DNA of 64,000 nt from Lysobacterales bacterium. GTDB taxonomy: Bacteria > Pseudomonadota > Gammaproteobacteria > Xanthomonadales > Xanthomonadaceae. The stretch is taken from NCBI GenBank assembly GCA_016718605.1, contig JADKCY010000013.1, positions 90,421 through 154,420 on the forward strand, read 5' to 3'. A program made the translations under genes and the position numbers. Below are positions 35,563 to 44,540 of this stretch, one piece after another (position 1 is the first letter of the stretch; each line of letters begins with the position of its first letter). The notes under the pieces are model-generated. The model was not told where the DNA came from, did not search any database, and saw only the letters and a list, made by a program, of their open reading frames with translations.

Positions 35563-36502
35563 TCAGTACGATTCGTCATCCTCCTCATCGCCAATGAAAC
35601 CATCCAGATCACACACCGATCTGGTCGGCTTCACCCCAAGCAAGCGCCAGTGCCGGGAAAGTCGTGGTTCGAGCAAACGCCTCCAACGATCATCAACGAC
35701 CGAAGACCCGCGGTGCCGGACAGTCGAGTTGTTAACGTACTCGTGCTCGAAAAAGCGACCCTGAAGTATCCCGCAGACGAAACATCCGTTTGATAGGTAG
35801 GAGCGCCCCTCCGTCTTGCTGAAGCGCGTCTTGATATGGCCAATTCGATGATCGCGGCAAATCTCCAGCGGCAGAATCTCACGCAGCAGCGCGACGTCAG
35901 CGTCGAAATCATTGATTGACAGGAATATGGTCGTGGCCGATACGTCGACGGCAATCCCCGTTACGGGCGCGGTTCGTTCACCGCATCTCCAGCACTTGGT
36001 CGTCGCGGCTTCAACCGACCACATCAAGGGTTCACCGGTCTTCACACCCCAGCGTAAATGCCCTGCGAATGCTGCATCCAGCAATGTCTCGGCCGAAATG
36101 CCTTCATATGCCCAATTATGCTCGTTCCGAAGGCGGGCACCGGTGACCGCAGGAATTCGCACTACGTACCTTCCGCGCTCACCTTCTCTTACAACCACAG
36201 CGGGAATTTGCTTTGTGACAGGGAAGCCCGTGCTCCGAATGAGCCAAAGCGCGCGAACACCCGCGCTCTCATAGCGCTGTTGCCGCCTCAGCAATTCATC
36301 ATCGGTCTGAGGCGACCACTGAACTTCCACTGCGACCCGTGTTTGTCCACGGGTGGCCAGTACATCAGCTTTCCATACGGCACCATCAGGTGCCTGACCC
36401 GTGACCTCGGTATCTGCATTCCAACCATGACGTCGCGCGACCAGAACCGCCAACGACTTCAACCGTATGTGATGCTCGGTTTCGCCAGCCCACTCGCATC
36501 CC
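35563..36502 (-). pseudogene. CoiA-like nuclease, N-terminus cut by IS4 copy 2
   Basis: About 313 residues remain. HHIRLKSLAVLVARRHGW, WKADVLATRG and RVAVEVQWSPQTDDEL give a PD-(D/E)XK nuclease core like competence protein CoiA, followed by RQQRYESAGVRALWLIRS, the typical next segment. A later region has a zinc-finger-like CWRCGER and CFVCG. The first residues come from the IS end, so the true start is lost. Probably inactive in its present form. Confidence 0.7.
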
Positions 36503-37869
36503 AATGCTCTCAACTTAAGCCCATCCCAGCCCCGGCGCATGGTAGAATAGCGGCCTAACCAACTGATTCAAAACAACAATGTCAAAGACCGCCCGAATCT
36601 GAACGCCTACTGAACTCGGTTGCCCAGTTTCTCAATTCTCCCGATTTGCCCGAGCGCTTCCGGCTCGGCAACACCGCCTTCACCCGCCAGCGCTGTCTCA
36701 CCTTGCCGCGCATGGCCGGGCTGATGCTCTCCGGCCTCTGCGCCAGCGTCCAGGCCGAACTCGACGGCTTCTTTTCTACCCTCGGTCTTGCGCGTGACCG
36801 CATTCGCCAGGTCTCCGCCCAAGCCTTCAGCAAAGGCACGCCGGGGTTCTCCGCCACACTCTTCAGCGCTGCCAACGCGCACCTCGTGTCTGTCGCCGAA
36901 TCCCACTGGCAGCGCTTTGCTTGGCGGGGCCTGCGGCCCGTCGCCGCCGATGCCTCGCGCTTGCAGGTGGCTACGCGCAGGTGCCGAGCTTCAACCCGAT
37001 CATTACGCCTTCGCCCTGTTCCTGCCGGGCCCCGAGCTCACGCACGCCAGCCTGCACGCTGTCGTCGGGGGTTGTGAGCGCCAGATGCTGTTCGAGGCAC
37101 TCGAACACCTGCGTCCGGGGCAGGATCTGCTCCTGCTCGACCGCGGCTATCCCGCCGCTTGGTTGGTTGCATTGCTCAAGCAGCGCGGCATCGACTTCTG
37201 CATGCGGGTGGATGCCACGGGCTGGAACTGCGTCAAGGCGTTTCTCGCCTCGGGCGAGGCCGAGCGACGCGTGCGCCTGCCCCGTCCTCCCGCCAAGGAA
37301 TGCGCGGTCTACGAGGTCACCCGCGAAGCCGTCGAAGTGCGTCTGATCCGTGACCTCACGCCGGAGGGCAACGTGCGGGTGTTGATGACCTCACTGCTGG
37401 ATGCGCAGCGCTACGTCGGCGGTGAGTTCGGCCACCTCTACCACCGCCGCTGGCGGTGGAAGAGCGTTCAAGCGGATCAAACATCGGCTGCGGCTGGAGG
37501 CCTGCAGCGGCCTGACCTACCTCGCTCTGCAGCAGGACTTTGCGGCCAAAGTGTTGGCCGACAACCTGTTCATGCTGGTCGCTGACAGCGCCGATCTTGC
37601 CGACCATGAACTCGACGGGATCGACTCCGCCACGCGACGGAGTCGACCGAACCGCACCTATGCGCTGGGCGCGCTCAAGCCTGTCATCGTCGGCTGCCTG
37701 TTCGCCGTGCGGAGCGCACGTGCAGCTCCGGCGCGCGCACTTGAAGCCGTGCTCAACACGCGCTGCCGAGACCGGAAAACCCGCAAGAGCTACCCTCGAC
37801 CGCCACGCAAGAAACCCCACCTCTGTGCAACCTACAGGCCGGTGCGGTGAGGCTTAAGTTGAGAGCATT
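36503..37869 (+). mobile_element. IS4-family insertion sequence, copy 2
   Basis: A 1367-bp copy in inverted orientation to copy 1, with the same AATGCTCTCAACTTAAGCC ends. The right end is followed directly by the 12-bp duplication at 37870. Confidence 0.85.
36646..37850 (+). pseudogene. IS4-family transposase, multiple frameshifts
   Basis: The same DDE transposase as copy 1, here broken near 36983 (after SRLQVAT) and near 37457 (at RRWR-EEAFKRIK), so three frames are needed. At the position where copy 1 has its deletion this copy is intact (FLASGEAERRV). The two copies thus carry different lesions, and neither can make full transposase. Confidence 0.8.
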
Positions 37870-37881
37870 GGGCGTCCAACC
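37870..37881 (+). repeat. 12-bp target site duplication, right
   Basis: GGGCGTCCAACC directly follows the outer end of IS4 copy 2 and matches 10956-10967 exactly. Confidence 0.85.
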
Positions 37882-37976
37882 CCTGCTGATTCGAGAATTT
37901 AGGCGGCAATTCCGTGGGCAACCGGCATCGCGCCGAGGGCCGCTACTACAAGGTCGGCGACTGACCTGCAAACACC

Positions 37977-38136
37977 CCCACAGGCCGCCTCGCGCGGCCT
38001 GTGGGTAACCCTGCCGAATCACTACTGCGGACCCCATCCGCCCCGCTGGTCGTCTGCGTGTGTCCCGAAGGCCGTTTCCAGGCAGTGGACTGCGCAGTTC
38101 GCGAAGGTGGTTTGGTGCTTTACCGGCGACCGGGAA
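37977..38136 (+). repeat. 160-bp control-region repeat, copy A
   Basis: Begins with a hairpin, CCCACAGGCCGC and GCGGCCTGTGGG (37977-38005), and runs through a block with GTGTCCCGAAGGCCGTTTCCAGGC-type sequence (broken into shorter matches) to TTTACCGGCGACCGGGAA. Copy B at 38377-38536 is roughly 85-90% identical. Copy A lies before the small membrane-protein gene, copy B before the DinG-like gene. Confidence 0.8.
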
Positions 38137-38185
38137 CGTAAATTAAGCCGCGCCGGAACGGCGTCGGCACAACGGAGGACACGAA

Positions 38186-38353
38186 ATGAAGTGGCTTACG
38201 AAAAAGCAATTCAACCAAATAGACCTCACCACAGCATTAGTTGGTGGGATTGTCATTGCGAACCACGAATACGTGGCGTTCCTAATCGCAGTGCTAGTTG
38301 GGGGTGCGATCAGCATCATAGCGGAGCTATGCTGTGCCGCCCAACGCGGTTGA
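38186..38353 (+). CDS. Small membrane protein, 55 aa
   Basis: ATG at 38186 follows the strong ribosome site GGAGGACACGAA, nearly identical to the one before 42742. The 55 residues have a short basic N-terminus (MKWLTKKQ) and two hydrophobic stretches, LTTALVGGIVIA and VAFLIAVLVGGAISIIAEL, like a small two-helix membrane protein or a toxin/holin-type peptide. It lies between the two 160-bp repeats, so it may have been inserted with the duplication. No family recognised. Confidence 0.6.
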   Translation: MKWLTKKQFNQIDLTTALVGGIVIANHEYVAFLIAVLVGGAISIIAELCCAAQRG

Positions 38354-38376
38354 CGCGCAATCACTGAGTCCACTGA

Positions 38377-38536
38377 CCCACAGGCCGCCTCGCGCGATCT
38401 GTGGGTAACCCTTCCGGAATCTCGCTGCGGACCCCTTCCGCCCCGCTGGTCGCCTGCCTGTGTCCCGAAGGCCGTTTCCAGGCAGCGGACTGCGCAGTTC
38501 GCGAAGTTGTTTTTGGTGCTTTACCGGTGACCGGGA
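38377..38536 (+). repeat. 160-bp control-region repeat, copy B
   Basis: Degenerate copy of 37977-38136. The hairpin is imperfect here (GCGGCCTG became GCGATCTG), but the GAAGGCCGTTTCCAGGCAG and TTTACCGG blocks are kept. Lies 120 bases before the DinG-like gene. Confidence 0.8.
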
Positions 38537-38653
38537 AAGATGGAAAGCGGTCTGGTCGATGTGGACTTGGGCGGCTTCCTCGGATGGCTTCGCGTAATTT
38601 GCGCAGCCCACGTGCCTGCGGTGTAGTGAAGCGACCTTCCTAAAGGTGCGGAC

Positions 38654-40751
38654 ATGCTCACCGAAGAAATCAAAGCCGTCATTCGCGCCACCACCGATGG
38701 CGTTGCCGCTGCCAGACCAGGCTTTCGCCGGCGGCGCTCGCAGAATCTCTTGATCGCCGAGATCGCGAAGACCTGTGCCGGCGAGCATGGCGCGCAAAAG
38801 CACCTGATCGCCGAAGCGCCGACGGGCACCGGTAAGAGTCTGGGCTACTTGTTGTCCGCCTATCCTGTGGCGAAGGCCACGCAGCGCAAGGTGGTGATTG
38901 CCACGGCAACGGTCGCGCTGCAGGAACAGCTGATGGCAAAAGAGATCCCTGCCGTGCTGGCGGCCATGGGCGTCAGCGATCGCCCGATGCTGGCGAAGGG
39001 CAGGCAACGCTACGTCTGCGACTTCCGGTTGTTTCAGGCACCCGCGTCCAACCCTGACCAGACCGACCTGGGTTTCGACGACCCCGGCGATGACGCGCTC
39101 TGGTCGACCAAGCCGACCGCCGATGAAGCCCGCATGGTCGAGTCCATGATTGCCAAGCGGAAGGCCCACCAATGGACGGGCGACATGGATGAATGGCCCG
39201 AGAAGTTGACGCCCTCCGTGCAGGAGGCGGTGACCTGTCCTGCCAGTCAGTGTGCCGCGCGACGCTGCCCCAATTTCTCGACCTGCGCGTTCTACCAGGC
39301 GCGAGGGGCTCTCCAAGGCCAGCTTGATTGTGGCCAACCAGAATCTGCTATTGGCAGATATGGCGATGGAGCGGGAGACGCGGATCTTGCCGGCGCCCAA
39401 TGAGACGATCTACGTCATCGACGAAGGTCATCATTTTCCCGAGAAGGCCATCGACGCCTTTGCGCAGAGCACCGATCCCAAGCGACTGATCCGCATTGCC
39501 CGCAAAGCACGCGGTCCGCTCAGCCAGCTGATGGCGTTGTTGAAAAAGGCAGAGACCACGCATCAAGTGATCCTCGAGCGTTTCGACGTTGCCGTGAATG
39601 AAGCGGCAAGGCAGGAGCAGGTGATCCTTCAGATCCTGTCTGGCACGAAGGCCGATCCGGGCAAGCGCGAGCGGGTGGTGTCCCTGCTGCTGAGCGATGA
39701 TCAGGTCACTGCGCTGAGTGCGGAGGCGTCGCTTCTGAAGACGCTGAGTGCGCTCCTGCAGGATCTGAAAGAACTGAAAGCCGATGCGGATAAGAAGGTG
39801 CGTGAGGGCGAGTTGCCGAGTCCGCAAGCGGCCACCTTGAACATGCGCATCGGCGCGTTCAATGAGCGACTGGAAGCGATGGCAAAGGCGCTCGAGGGCT
39901 TGAGTCGCCGATGCGATATCAGCGGTGCACCGCTGGCCAAGTGGATTGAGATCGAAGGCGTGAGCCAGCGAATTCGGGTCAGCGAAATCAGTGCGGCCAC
40001 GAGTCTGAAACCGTTCTTTCAGCAGGCATCCTCGGTGATCATTACCTCGGCCACGCTGCGTGCCATGGGATCGTTTGAAGCGTTCTTGGAGCACGCGGGA
40101 CTGACGGCCGCCTCGACGCGCACCTTGGCCTTGCCGAGTCCCTTTGATTTGCCAAACGTCGCCACGCTGCGCGTGGTGGGTGGACCTGCCTCGTCAGACC
40201 GGACGGCCGAGCACACGCGTGAAGTCGCAGAGACGGTCATGTCGCACCACGCCACGAGCGCGGGCACGGTCGTGCTGTTTGCCAGTCATCGCCAAATGCG
40301 CGGTGTGTTCGATCTGCTGTCGCCGGCGCTTCGCGCAATCACCCAATGCCAAGAGGATGCCTCACGCGAGGAATTGCTCAAGCGACACGCCGAACGCGTC
40401 CACGCAGGACAGCCAGCCATCCTGATGGGCGTGCAAGGACTCTCCGAGGGACTGGACCTGCCAGGCGCGCTCTGCCAGGTCGTCATCGTGGCCAAGATCC
40501 CGTTTGCACCGCCGGATGGCCCGATCGAGCAAACGCGCGAGCGATGGCTGGCGTCCATGGGGCGGAACTACTTCCAGGAAGTCGCCGTTCCAGCGGCACA
40601 TCTGAAGCTCACGCAGGGCTGTGGCCGTTTGATTCGGAGTGAGGACGATACGGGAGAGATCGTGATTGTCGATCGCCGACTCACCGAGACGCGATACGGC
40701 AAGAGCATGATGCAAGCGCTGCCGCCGTACGGACGCGGGAAAGCGGCCTGA
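38654..40751 (+). pseudogene. dinG: DinG-like iron-sulphur helicase with one frameshift
   Basis: A complete XPD/DinG-type 5'-3' DNA helicase except for one indel near 39300. Landmarks are Walker A APTGTGKSLGY, four Cys (C122 and CPASQC...CPNFSTCAFYQ) for an iron-sulphur cluster, then after the shift LIVANQNLLLADM, VIDEGHHFPEKA, TSATLRAMGSFEAFL, LSEGLDLPGALCQVV and QGCGRLIRSEDD. Joined length is about 698 aa. QTDLGF at 136-141 resembles the clamp-binding hexapeptide. Such helicases unwind forked or R-loop DNA. The frameshift may be a sequencing error, since all motifs are intact. Confidence 0.75.
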
Positions 40752-40860
40752 GGCTTGCGTAGCACAGATTTCTCTGAAAGCCTGAGCACATGTCAGCTTC
40801 GGCTGCTTGCCTGCTCGGCCAGAGCACACGACGGCGCGTAAAGCGCCAAGACACCCACAC

Positions 40861-40909
40861 GGGGAGAACCTCCGTTGGGGGATCTCTCCGTCTAGTTTTG
40901 GAGAGATCC
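40861..40909 (+). promoter_or_regulatory. Leader with perfect SD-sequestering hairpin
   Basis: GGATCTCTCC (40880-40889), a 10-base loop and GGAGAGATCC (40900-40909) form a perfect stem ending directly at the ATG at 40910; GGAGAG is the ribosome site. GGGGAGA at 40861-40867 could pair with TCTCC instead and free it, giving a two-state switch. Confidence 0.6.
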
Positions 40910-41680
40910 ATGAAGGTATCTATCGATGCAGCCGAATCCCGGATTCGGGGTTTGGACATCACCTGGAAGGACCGGGTGCACGCGCATAGCGAGGCTATTG
41001 GGCTGGCCACCGAGGCCGCTCAGCTGGGCTTTGCCAGTGAGGCCAAGGACTTTCAAGTGGCACTGAACGGAGCGCTCGCCAGCGCCAAGCGCCATTCCGT
41101 TCGCCTTGTGCGCGAGATCGCGTGCAGCGCACTCGGCACCGATGACGTGCCGCTGCCAGCGGACTTCTTCGAGCAAGAAGAGAACCGGGCCACCACGGGG
41201 CAGGACGTTCTCCCCAGCGACCTCTGGCGTGAGATGCGCCAGCGCGTGGGCGACCAGGGCGAGCACTACGCCTTGACTGCACTGGCCGCGCGGTTCTTCA
41301 GCGCGTATCCACGCGTCAAACGCAATGGCCCAGAACGCGGTTCGCGCGGTGGAATCCTGCTGCCGATTGCGGCCTATACCGAGACTTGGAGCAGTGGTAC
41401 CGCGTACACGTACACCACCCAATCCTTAATTGAAGCGGGCTACAGGGCGCTGGCAGACGTACTGTCGAGAGACGGCATCGTCCTCACCTCGGAGGCGTAT
41501 CGTGAGTTCACCTCCAACCTGCAGTGGCGATATGCGCCGCACAAGGTGATCTCACTGGGTCCGGACGTCCAATTGCGGCTGTTCAAGGACACCGTGAAGT
41601 TCGCGCTCAGTGAACGGGCGGCCAAGGCACTCAATTTGTTCCTCAGTCTCTGGGGCACGCCCAGTCAGGAGGCCGCATGA
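40910..41680 (+). CDS. Hypothetical element protein with clamp-binding-like motif
   Basis: 256 residues, soluble, no recognised family. Residues 221-225 read QLRLF, a strong match to the beta-clamp-binding pentapeptide, close to the C-terminus and followed by a helix. With a clamp homologue at 7392 this may be a replication accessory factor. Translation is probably limited by the stem covering its ribosome site. It is coupled to the next gene by ATGA (41677-41680). Function is inferred only from the motif. Confidence 0.6.
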   Translation: MKVSIDAAESRIRGLDITWKDRVHAHSEAIGLATEAAQLGFASEAKDFQVALNGALASAKRHSVRLVREIACSALGTDDVPLPADFFEQEENRATTGQDVLPSDLWREMRQRVGDQGEHYALTALAARFFSAYPRVKRNGPERGSRGGILLPIAAYTETWSSGTAYTYTTQSLIEAGYRALADVLSRDGIVLTSEAYREFTSNLQWRYAPHKVISLGPDVQLRLFKDTVKFALSERAAKALNLFLSLWGTPSQEAA

Positions 41681-42435
41681 GCGTCTGCCTGATTTTTCGG
41701 ATGTGCGCGGTGACGATGCCGATGGATCCGTTGTATGCGGCCATGGCGGAGCGCTACCCAGACCCCAAGGCGGATGCGCACTATTTCATCCGGGGGCGCG
41801 CAGGCTATCTGTTGTTCATTGAGTACGGCGATAACCGGACCTTTGATCACAGCGGTCGGATTCGCCGAAGCTGGCACCTCGCTGGCCTTGGCCAAGAGGA
41901 CGACCTGATTCGCCTTGCCCTGTATCTCGCCGGCGACTGCGTGGGTGGCAACGCGCGATTTTCAAATTCGCCCTCGACCCAACCCGAAGCGCTGATCGCC
42001 AAAGTTCGAGCCACCCTCAAAACCGCCGTGCCCCTCGCATCGGCACGTGGGCTGTTCAAGAACTTCCCGGTAGACGTGGATGTGCGCTGGTTGACGGGCG
42101 ATGCCCACAGTGTCGGTGAGCAGAACGCGCACAAAAAGGCGCAGCTGCAGGCACACCCCCACACCCAAACCATGCTGACCCATCGGATCGTCGAGCGTCC
42201 CAAGTTCTCGCCGTACTGCGAAGCCCCGCAGGGTTTCGATCTCGATGAGGATCACCCGGACTTTGCGCTCGATCTGGGCTGGATCATTCGGTTTGGTGAA
42301 ATGACCAACGGTGCCCACGCGCTACGACTACCGTTTAACCACAACAAGGAACGCGCGTTGGATTTCATCCACAGCGTTCTGCAGAGGAACATTACCCATG
42401 GAAGATCAGGCATGGAATGCGCTGGTGGACTTTGA
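41677..42435 (+). CDS. Hypothetical protein, 252 aa
   Basis: Coupled to the preceding gene by a four-base overlap. 252 residues with RAGYLLFIEYGDNRTFDHSG and a His-rich middle (QAHPHTQTMLTHR). No signal peptide or membrane segment. The last 38 bases overlap the next start at 42398. It belongs to the 40910-42667 operon; no function can be assigned. Confidence 0.6.
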   Translation: MSVCLIFRMCAVTMPMDPLYAAMAERYPDPKADAHYFIRGRAGYLLFIEYGDNRTFDHSGRIRRSWHLAGLGQEDDLIRLALYLAGDCVGGNARFSNSPSTQPEALIAKVRATLKTAVPLASARGLFKNFPVDVDVRWLTGDAHSVGEQNAHKKAQLQAHPHTQTMLTHRIVERPKFSPYCEAPQGFDLDEDHPDFALDLGWIIRFGEMTNGAHALRLPFNHNKERALDFIHSVLQRNITHGRSGMECAGGL

Positions 42436-42667
42436 TGCCACGGGGAAAACGACCTGTGAGCTGAGAAGGCGCACCAAGAAGGGTCAGGAGACCCGACAAG
42501 GCAAGGGTAAAGACACGGAGACGGCATTGGCTGCGGCATTGCGCTTGCCCGGGGCGACGTTTGCCTCGCGGCAGGACGATGAGGCGGCAGCGATCGCGGC
42601 GTATCGCCGTCGCGTCTTCCAAGTCGAAACCCACGCGAACCTGATGCGAATCAGCGACGCACACTAA
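42398..42667 (+). CDS. Small basic hypothetical protein, 89 aa
   Basis: ATG at 42398 (MEDQAWNALVDF...) lies within the end of the previous gene, as is usual for coupled genes here. 89 residues with a basic middle (KTTCELRRRTKKGQETRQGKGK) that could bind nucleic acid. Last gene before the structured leader at 42692. Confidence 0.55.
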   Translation: MEDQAWNALVDFDATGKTTCELRRRTKKGQETRQGKGKDTETALAAALRLPGATFASRQDDEAAAIAAYRRRVFQVETHANLMRISDAH

Positions 42668-42691
42668 CTAACGCCCGACAGGGCACACCCA

Positions 42692-42741
42692 GATGGGGAC
42701 CACCCCATCTACGGGGTGGTTCTCCGTCAAAGGAGGACACA
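42692..42741 (+). promoter_or_regulatory. Leader with two mutually exclusive hairpins
   Basis: GATGGGG/CCCCATC (42692-42709, loop ACCA) and ACCACCCC/GGGGTGGT (42699-42720, loop ATCTAC) share bases 42699-42706, so only one can form. The second is followed by TCTCC-GTCAAA-GGAGGA, in which CTCC faces the ribosome site of the gene at 42742. Confidence 0.6.
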
Positions 42742-43032
42742 ATGAAAGTGATTCGCTCCAGTCATGGAGAGTTTCAGACCGACGAGCGCGGGCTGATCGT
42801 GACGCCAAAGGAGGATATCCCTGAGGCACTGCGCAACTTCACCCGCGTCAACCTGGCTGAGTATCACCGCTGGTGCCAGGAAAACCGCATCGTGCCTGCC
42901 GAGGTCATCGACATCCTGTTGGTGGGCCTTTGGTACGCCGATGCCGATGGCGAGGACTACGAACCGCCCGAAGTCCTTGCACGGGAGTGCCTGGTCCTTG
43001 AGCTGGTCGATGCGACCGAGGTCATCGCATGA
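42742..43032 (+). CDS. Hypothetical acidic protein, 96 aa
   Basis: 96 residues from ATG 42742 behind AAAGGAGGACACA. Acidic, with VPAEVIDILLVGLWYADADG and an acidic Glu/Val-rich end. The stop overlaps the next start (ATGA at 43029-43032). First gene of a three-gene operon that ends at 44126. No family recognised. Confidence 0.6.
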   Translation: MKVIRSSHGEFQTDERGLIVTPKEDIPEALRNFTRVNLAEYHRWCQENRIVPAEVIDILLVGLWYADADGEDYEPPEVLARECLVLELVDATEVIA

Positions 43033-43502
43033 ACGCCGAATGGGTCATCCAATCACGCTCCGAAGGCGAGGATGGCGAACCCGCCTACTGGTCAAACCAA
43101 TGGGGCTGGATGCTGGGCATGGAATCGGCGACGTCGTTCGACGGAAGCCAAGGATTCCCCGGTTACAGGCATCGCTTGCCGATGTCGCGTGACATGGATG
43201 CCGAGTGGATTCCACGGCGCGATGCGGAAAGCGACTGGGCTGGCGATGTGATCGTCAGCCTGTCGCCGGAGGACACGCGAAAGTGCTCACTGATCGAGGT
43301 GCTGCCCCTGGCAGATCGCGGTCAGGTCTCGGTCGATGCGGAGCGACCGCAGTGGTTCGAGGTTCGGGCCCACTTGGTCAACGGTACCTCGCGCACTGTC
43401 GCGATGGTGCGCGAGGAATCAACCGCCAGTTCGATCGCCCAGCGATTGTCGGCCGAGACCCGAGCGCCCATCCAAGATCAGCACACAGCCATGGCGGCTT
43501 GA
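43029..43502 (+). CDS. Hypothetical protein, 157 aa
   Basis: Coupled to the previous gene by ATGA. 157 residues with a Trp-rich N-terminal part (EPAYWSNQWGWMLGMES) and a C-terminal strand-rich part (FEVRAHLVNGTSRTVAMVRE). No signal, no recognised domain. Followed nine bases later by the last gene of the operon. Confidence 0.6.
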   Translation: MNAEWVIQSRSEGEDGEPAYWSNQWGWMLGMESATSFDGSQGFPGYRHRLPMSRDMDAEWIPRRDAESDWAGDVIVSLSPEDTRKCSLIEVLPLADRGQVSVDAERPQWFEVRAHLVNGTSRTVAMVREESTASSIAQRLSAETRAPIQDQHTAMAA

Positions 43503-43510
43503 GGAGCAAC

Positions 43511-44077
43511 ATGAACACAATTCTTTGTTTTGCGACGGCCAAATCCGGCGTCGCATCCCATGGCGTGGTGCTCATCACGCCCACACTGATGGATCTGCTG
43601 GCGAATGCGCAGGCGAACGCCGTGCATGTCGCACCGTCAAATGCGCTGAGCTGGTTCTCCCGCAGAACCGCCAGTGAGTTGAGTGTGCCGAAAGGGTATT
43701 TTCAGATCGCAGGAGGCAAGGTCGTCTTTGCCGGCGGCGCGAACGGCGTGAAACGCTATAGATCGATTCCGATCGATCTGGCCGATCTCAGCCACGCACT
43801 GGCGGCAAACACCGATGTGCTGTGTGTCGGCGATGTGCTTCACCCAACCATCAGCTGGTCGACATTCGAGGCCGCCTACAAGCCTGCATGGAAGGACGGC
43901 GAGGATCTCCTGAGTCGTAACGATCTCGCGCCGTATGCCGTCAACACGCTCTGGTCGATGGTCGAAGGCGAGTCGGATACCTGGTCACTGGTGCCAGGCG
44001 TGCGCCTGGTCAACGTGCTGGGCTTTGTGGCAACCGAACGCCCATGGTCGCACGATGGGTTGAACATCGAATACTAA
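43511..44077 (+). CDS. Hypothetical protein, 188 aa (gene A of the cargo site)
   Basis: ATG 43511 behind GAGGAGCAAC. 188 residues, mixed alpha/beta, no recognised motif. Its 3' end (MVEGESDTWSLVPGVRLVNVLGF) and the terminator after it reappear as a diverged copy at 46793-46925, next to a copy of the start of the 47472 gene. It therefore marks the left border of a cargo insertion site. Function unknown. Confidence 0.6.
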   Translation: MNTILCFATAKSGVASHGVVLITPTLMDLLANAQANAVHVAPSNALSWFSRRTASELSVPKGYFQIAGGKVVFAGGANGVKRYRSIPIDLADLSHALAANTDVLCVGDVLHPTISWSTFEAAYKPAWKDGEDLLSRNDLAPYAVNTLWSMVEGESDTWSLVPGVRLVNVLGFVATERPWSHDGLNIEY

Positions 44078-44083
44078 AAACCA

Positions 44084-44126
44084 AACCCCACGCGGCGCCG
44101 ATGTATGGCGCTTCGTGGGGTTTTTT
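44084..44126 (+). terminator. Strong rho-independent terminator after gene A
   Basis: AACCCCACG-CGGCGCC pairs with GGCGCTT-CGTGGGGTT around GATGTAT, followed by TTTTTT. An almost identical copy is at 46881-46925. Confidence 0.85.
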
Positions 44127-44324
44127 AGTTCTAAACCCTCAAGTACCAGCCAGAACGAACATCGCGCAATTTCCTAAGGTCAACACCAGCAGCTAGCATC
44201 AACGAAAGCAAACCTTGAACAAAAAGATTGCTACAGTTGTCACTGGCATGGTCACCGTACGTCATGCCCGTAAGTCGTTGGCAGCTGAGTTGATGGATGA
44301 CGCGCAACCTTGGGAGGTCACTCG

Positions 44325-44537
44325 ATGAGCGAAGCATTCAGTAAAAAAAGGGCTGACCTAGGGGCGACAACGAAGGTCAGGATGACCTCTGCTGGCACGC
44401 TGGAGGTAGACCGCGCCAGCTTCTATCAATCCCGTCCATACCTAGACCAGATAGAAGCCCTCCGACTGATCGTAAAGAGGCAGAAGGAGCGCAATGCAGA
44501 ATCGGTCAGCGCACCCAACACCATAAAGAGCGCGTAA
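44325..44537 (+). CDS. Small hypothetical cargo protein, 70 aa
   Basis: ATG 44325 follows GGGAGGTCACTCG. 70 residues, basic: KKRADLGATTKVRMTSAGTL then QIEALRLIVKRQKERNAE, probably helical. It lies three bases before the membrane-protein gene and forms an operon with it. AT-richer than the backbone. No family recognised. Confidence 0.55.
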   Translation: MSEAFSKKRADLGATTKVRMTSAGTLEVDRASFYQSRPYLDQIEALRLIVKRQKERNAESVSAPNTIKSA

Positions 44538-44540
44538 CCT

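Larger units (their letters stand above)
10968..37869. mobile_element. 26.9-kb IS4-bounded composite transposon
   Basis: Two inverted copies of an IS4-family element (10968-12341 and 36503-37869) bound this region, each with ends AATGCTCTCAACTTAAGCC. The outermost ends are flanked by the perfect 12-bp repeat GGGCGTCCAACC, within the usual IS4-family duplication length. The inner flanks are a PIN-domain fragment and a CoiA-like fragment and do not match each other. The whole block therefore moved as one unit into the backbone between the secreted-protein gene and the 38-kb region. The cargo is a mix of chromosomal fragments, defence genes and other mobile elements. Confidence 0.85.

Noticed and set aside
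44131..44337. Minus-strand 68-codon frame
   Set aside because: Overlaps the ribosome site of the plus-strand cargo operon and has no ribosome site of its own.
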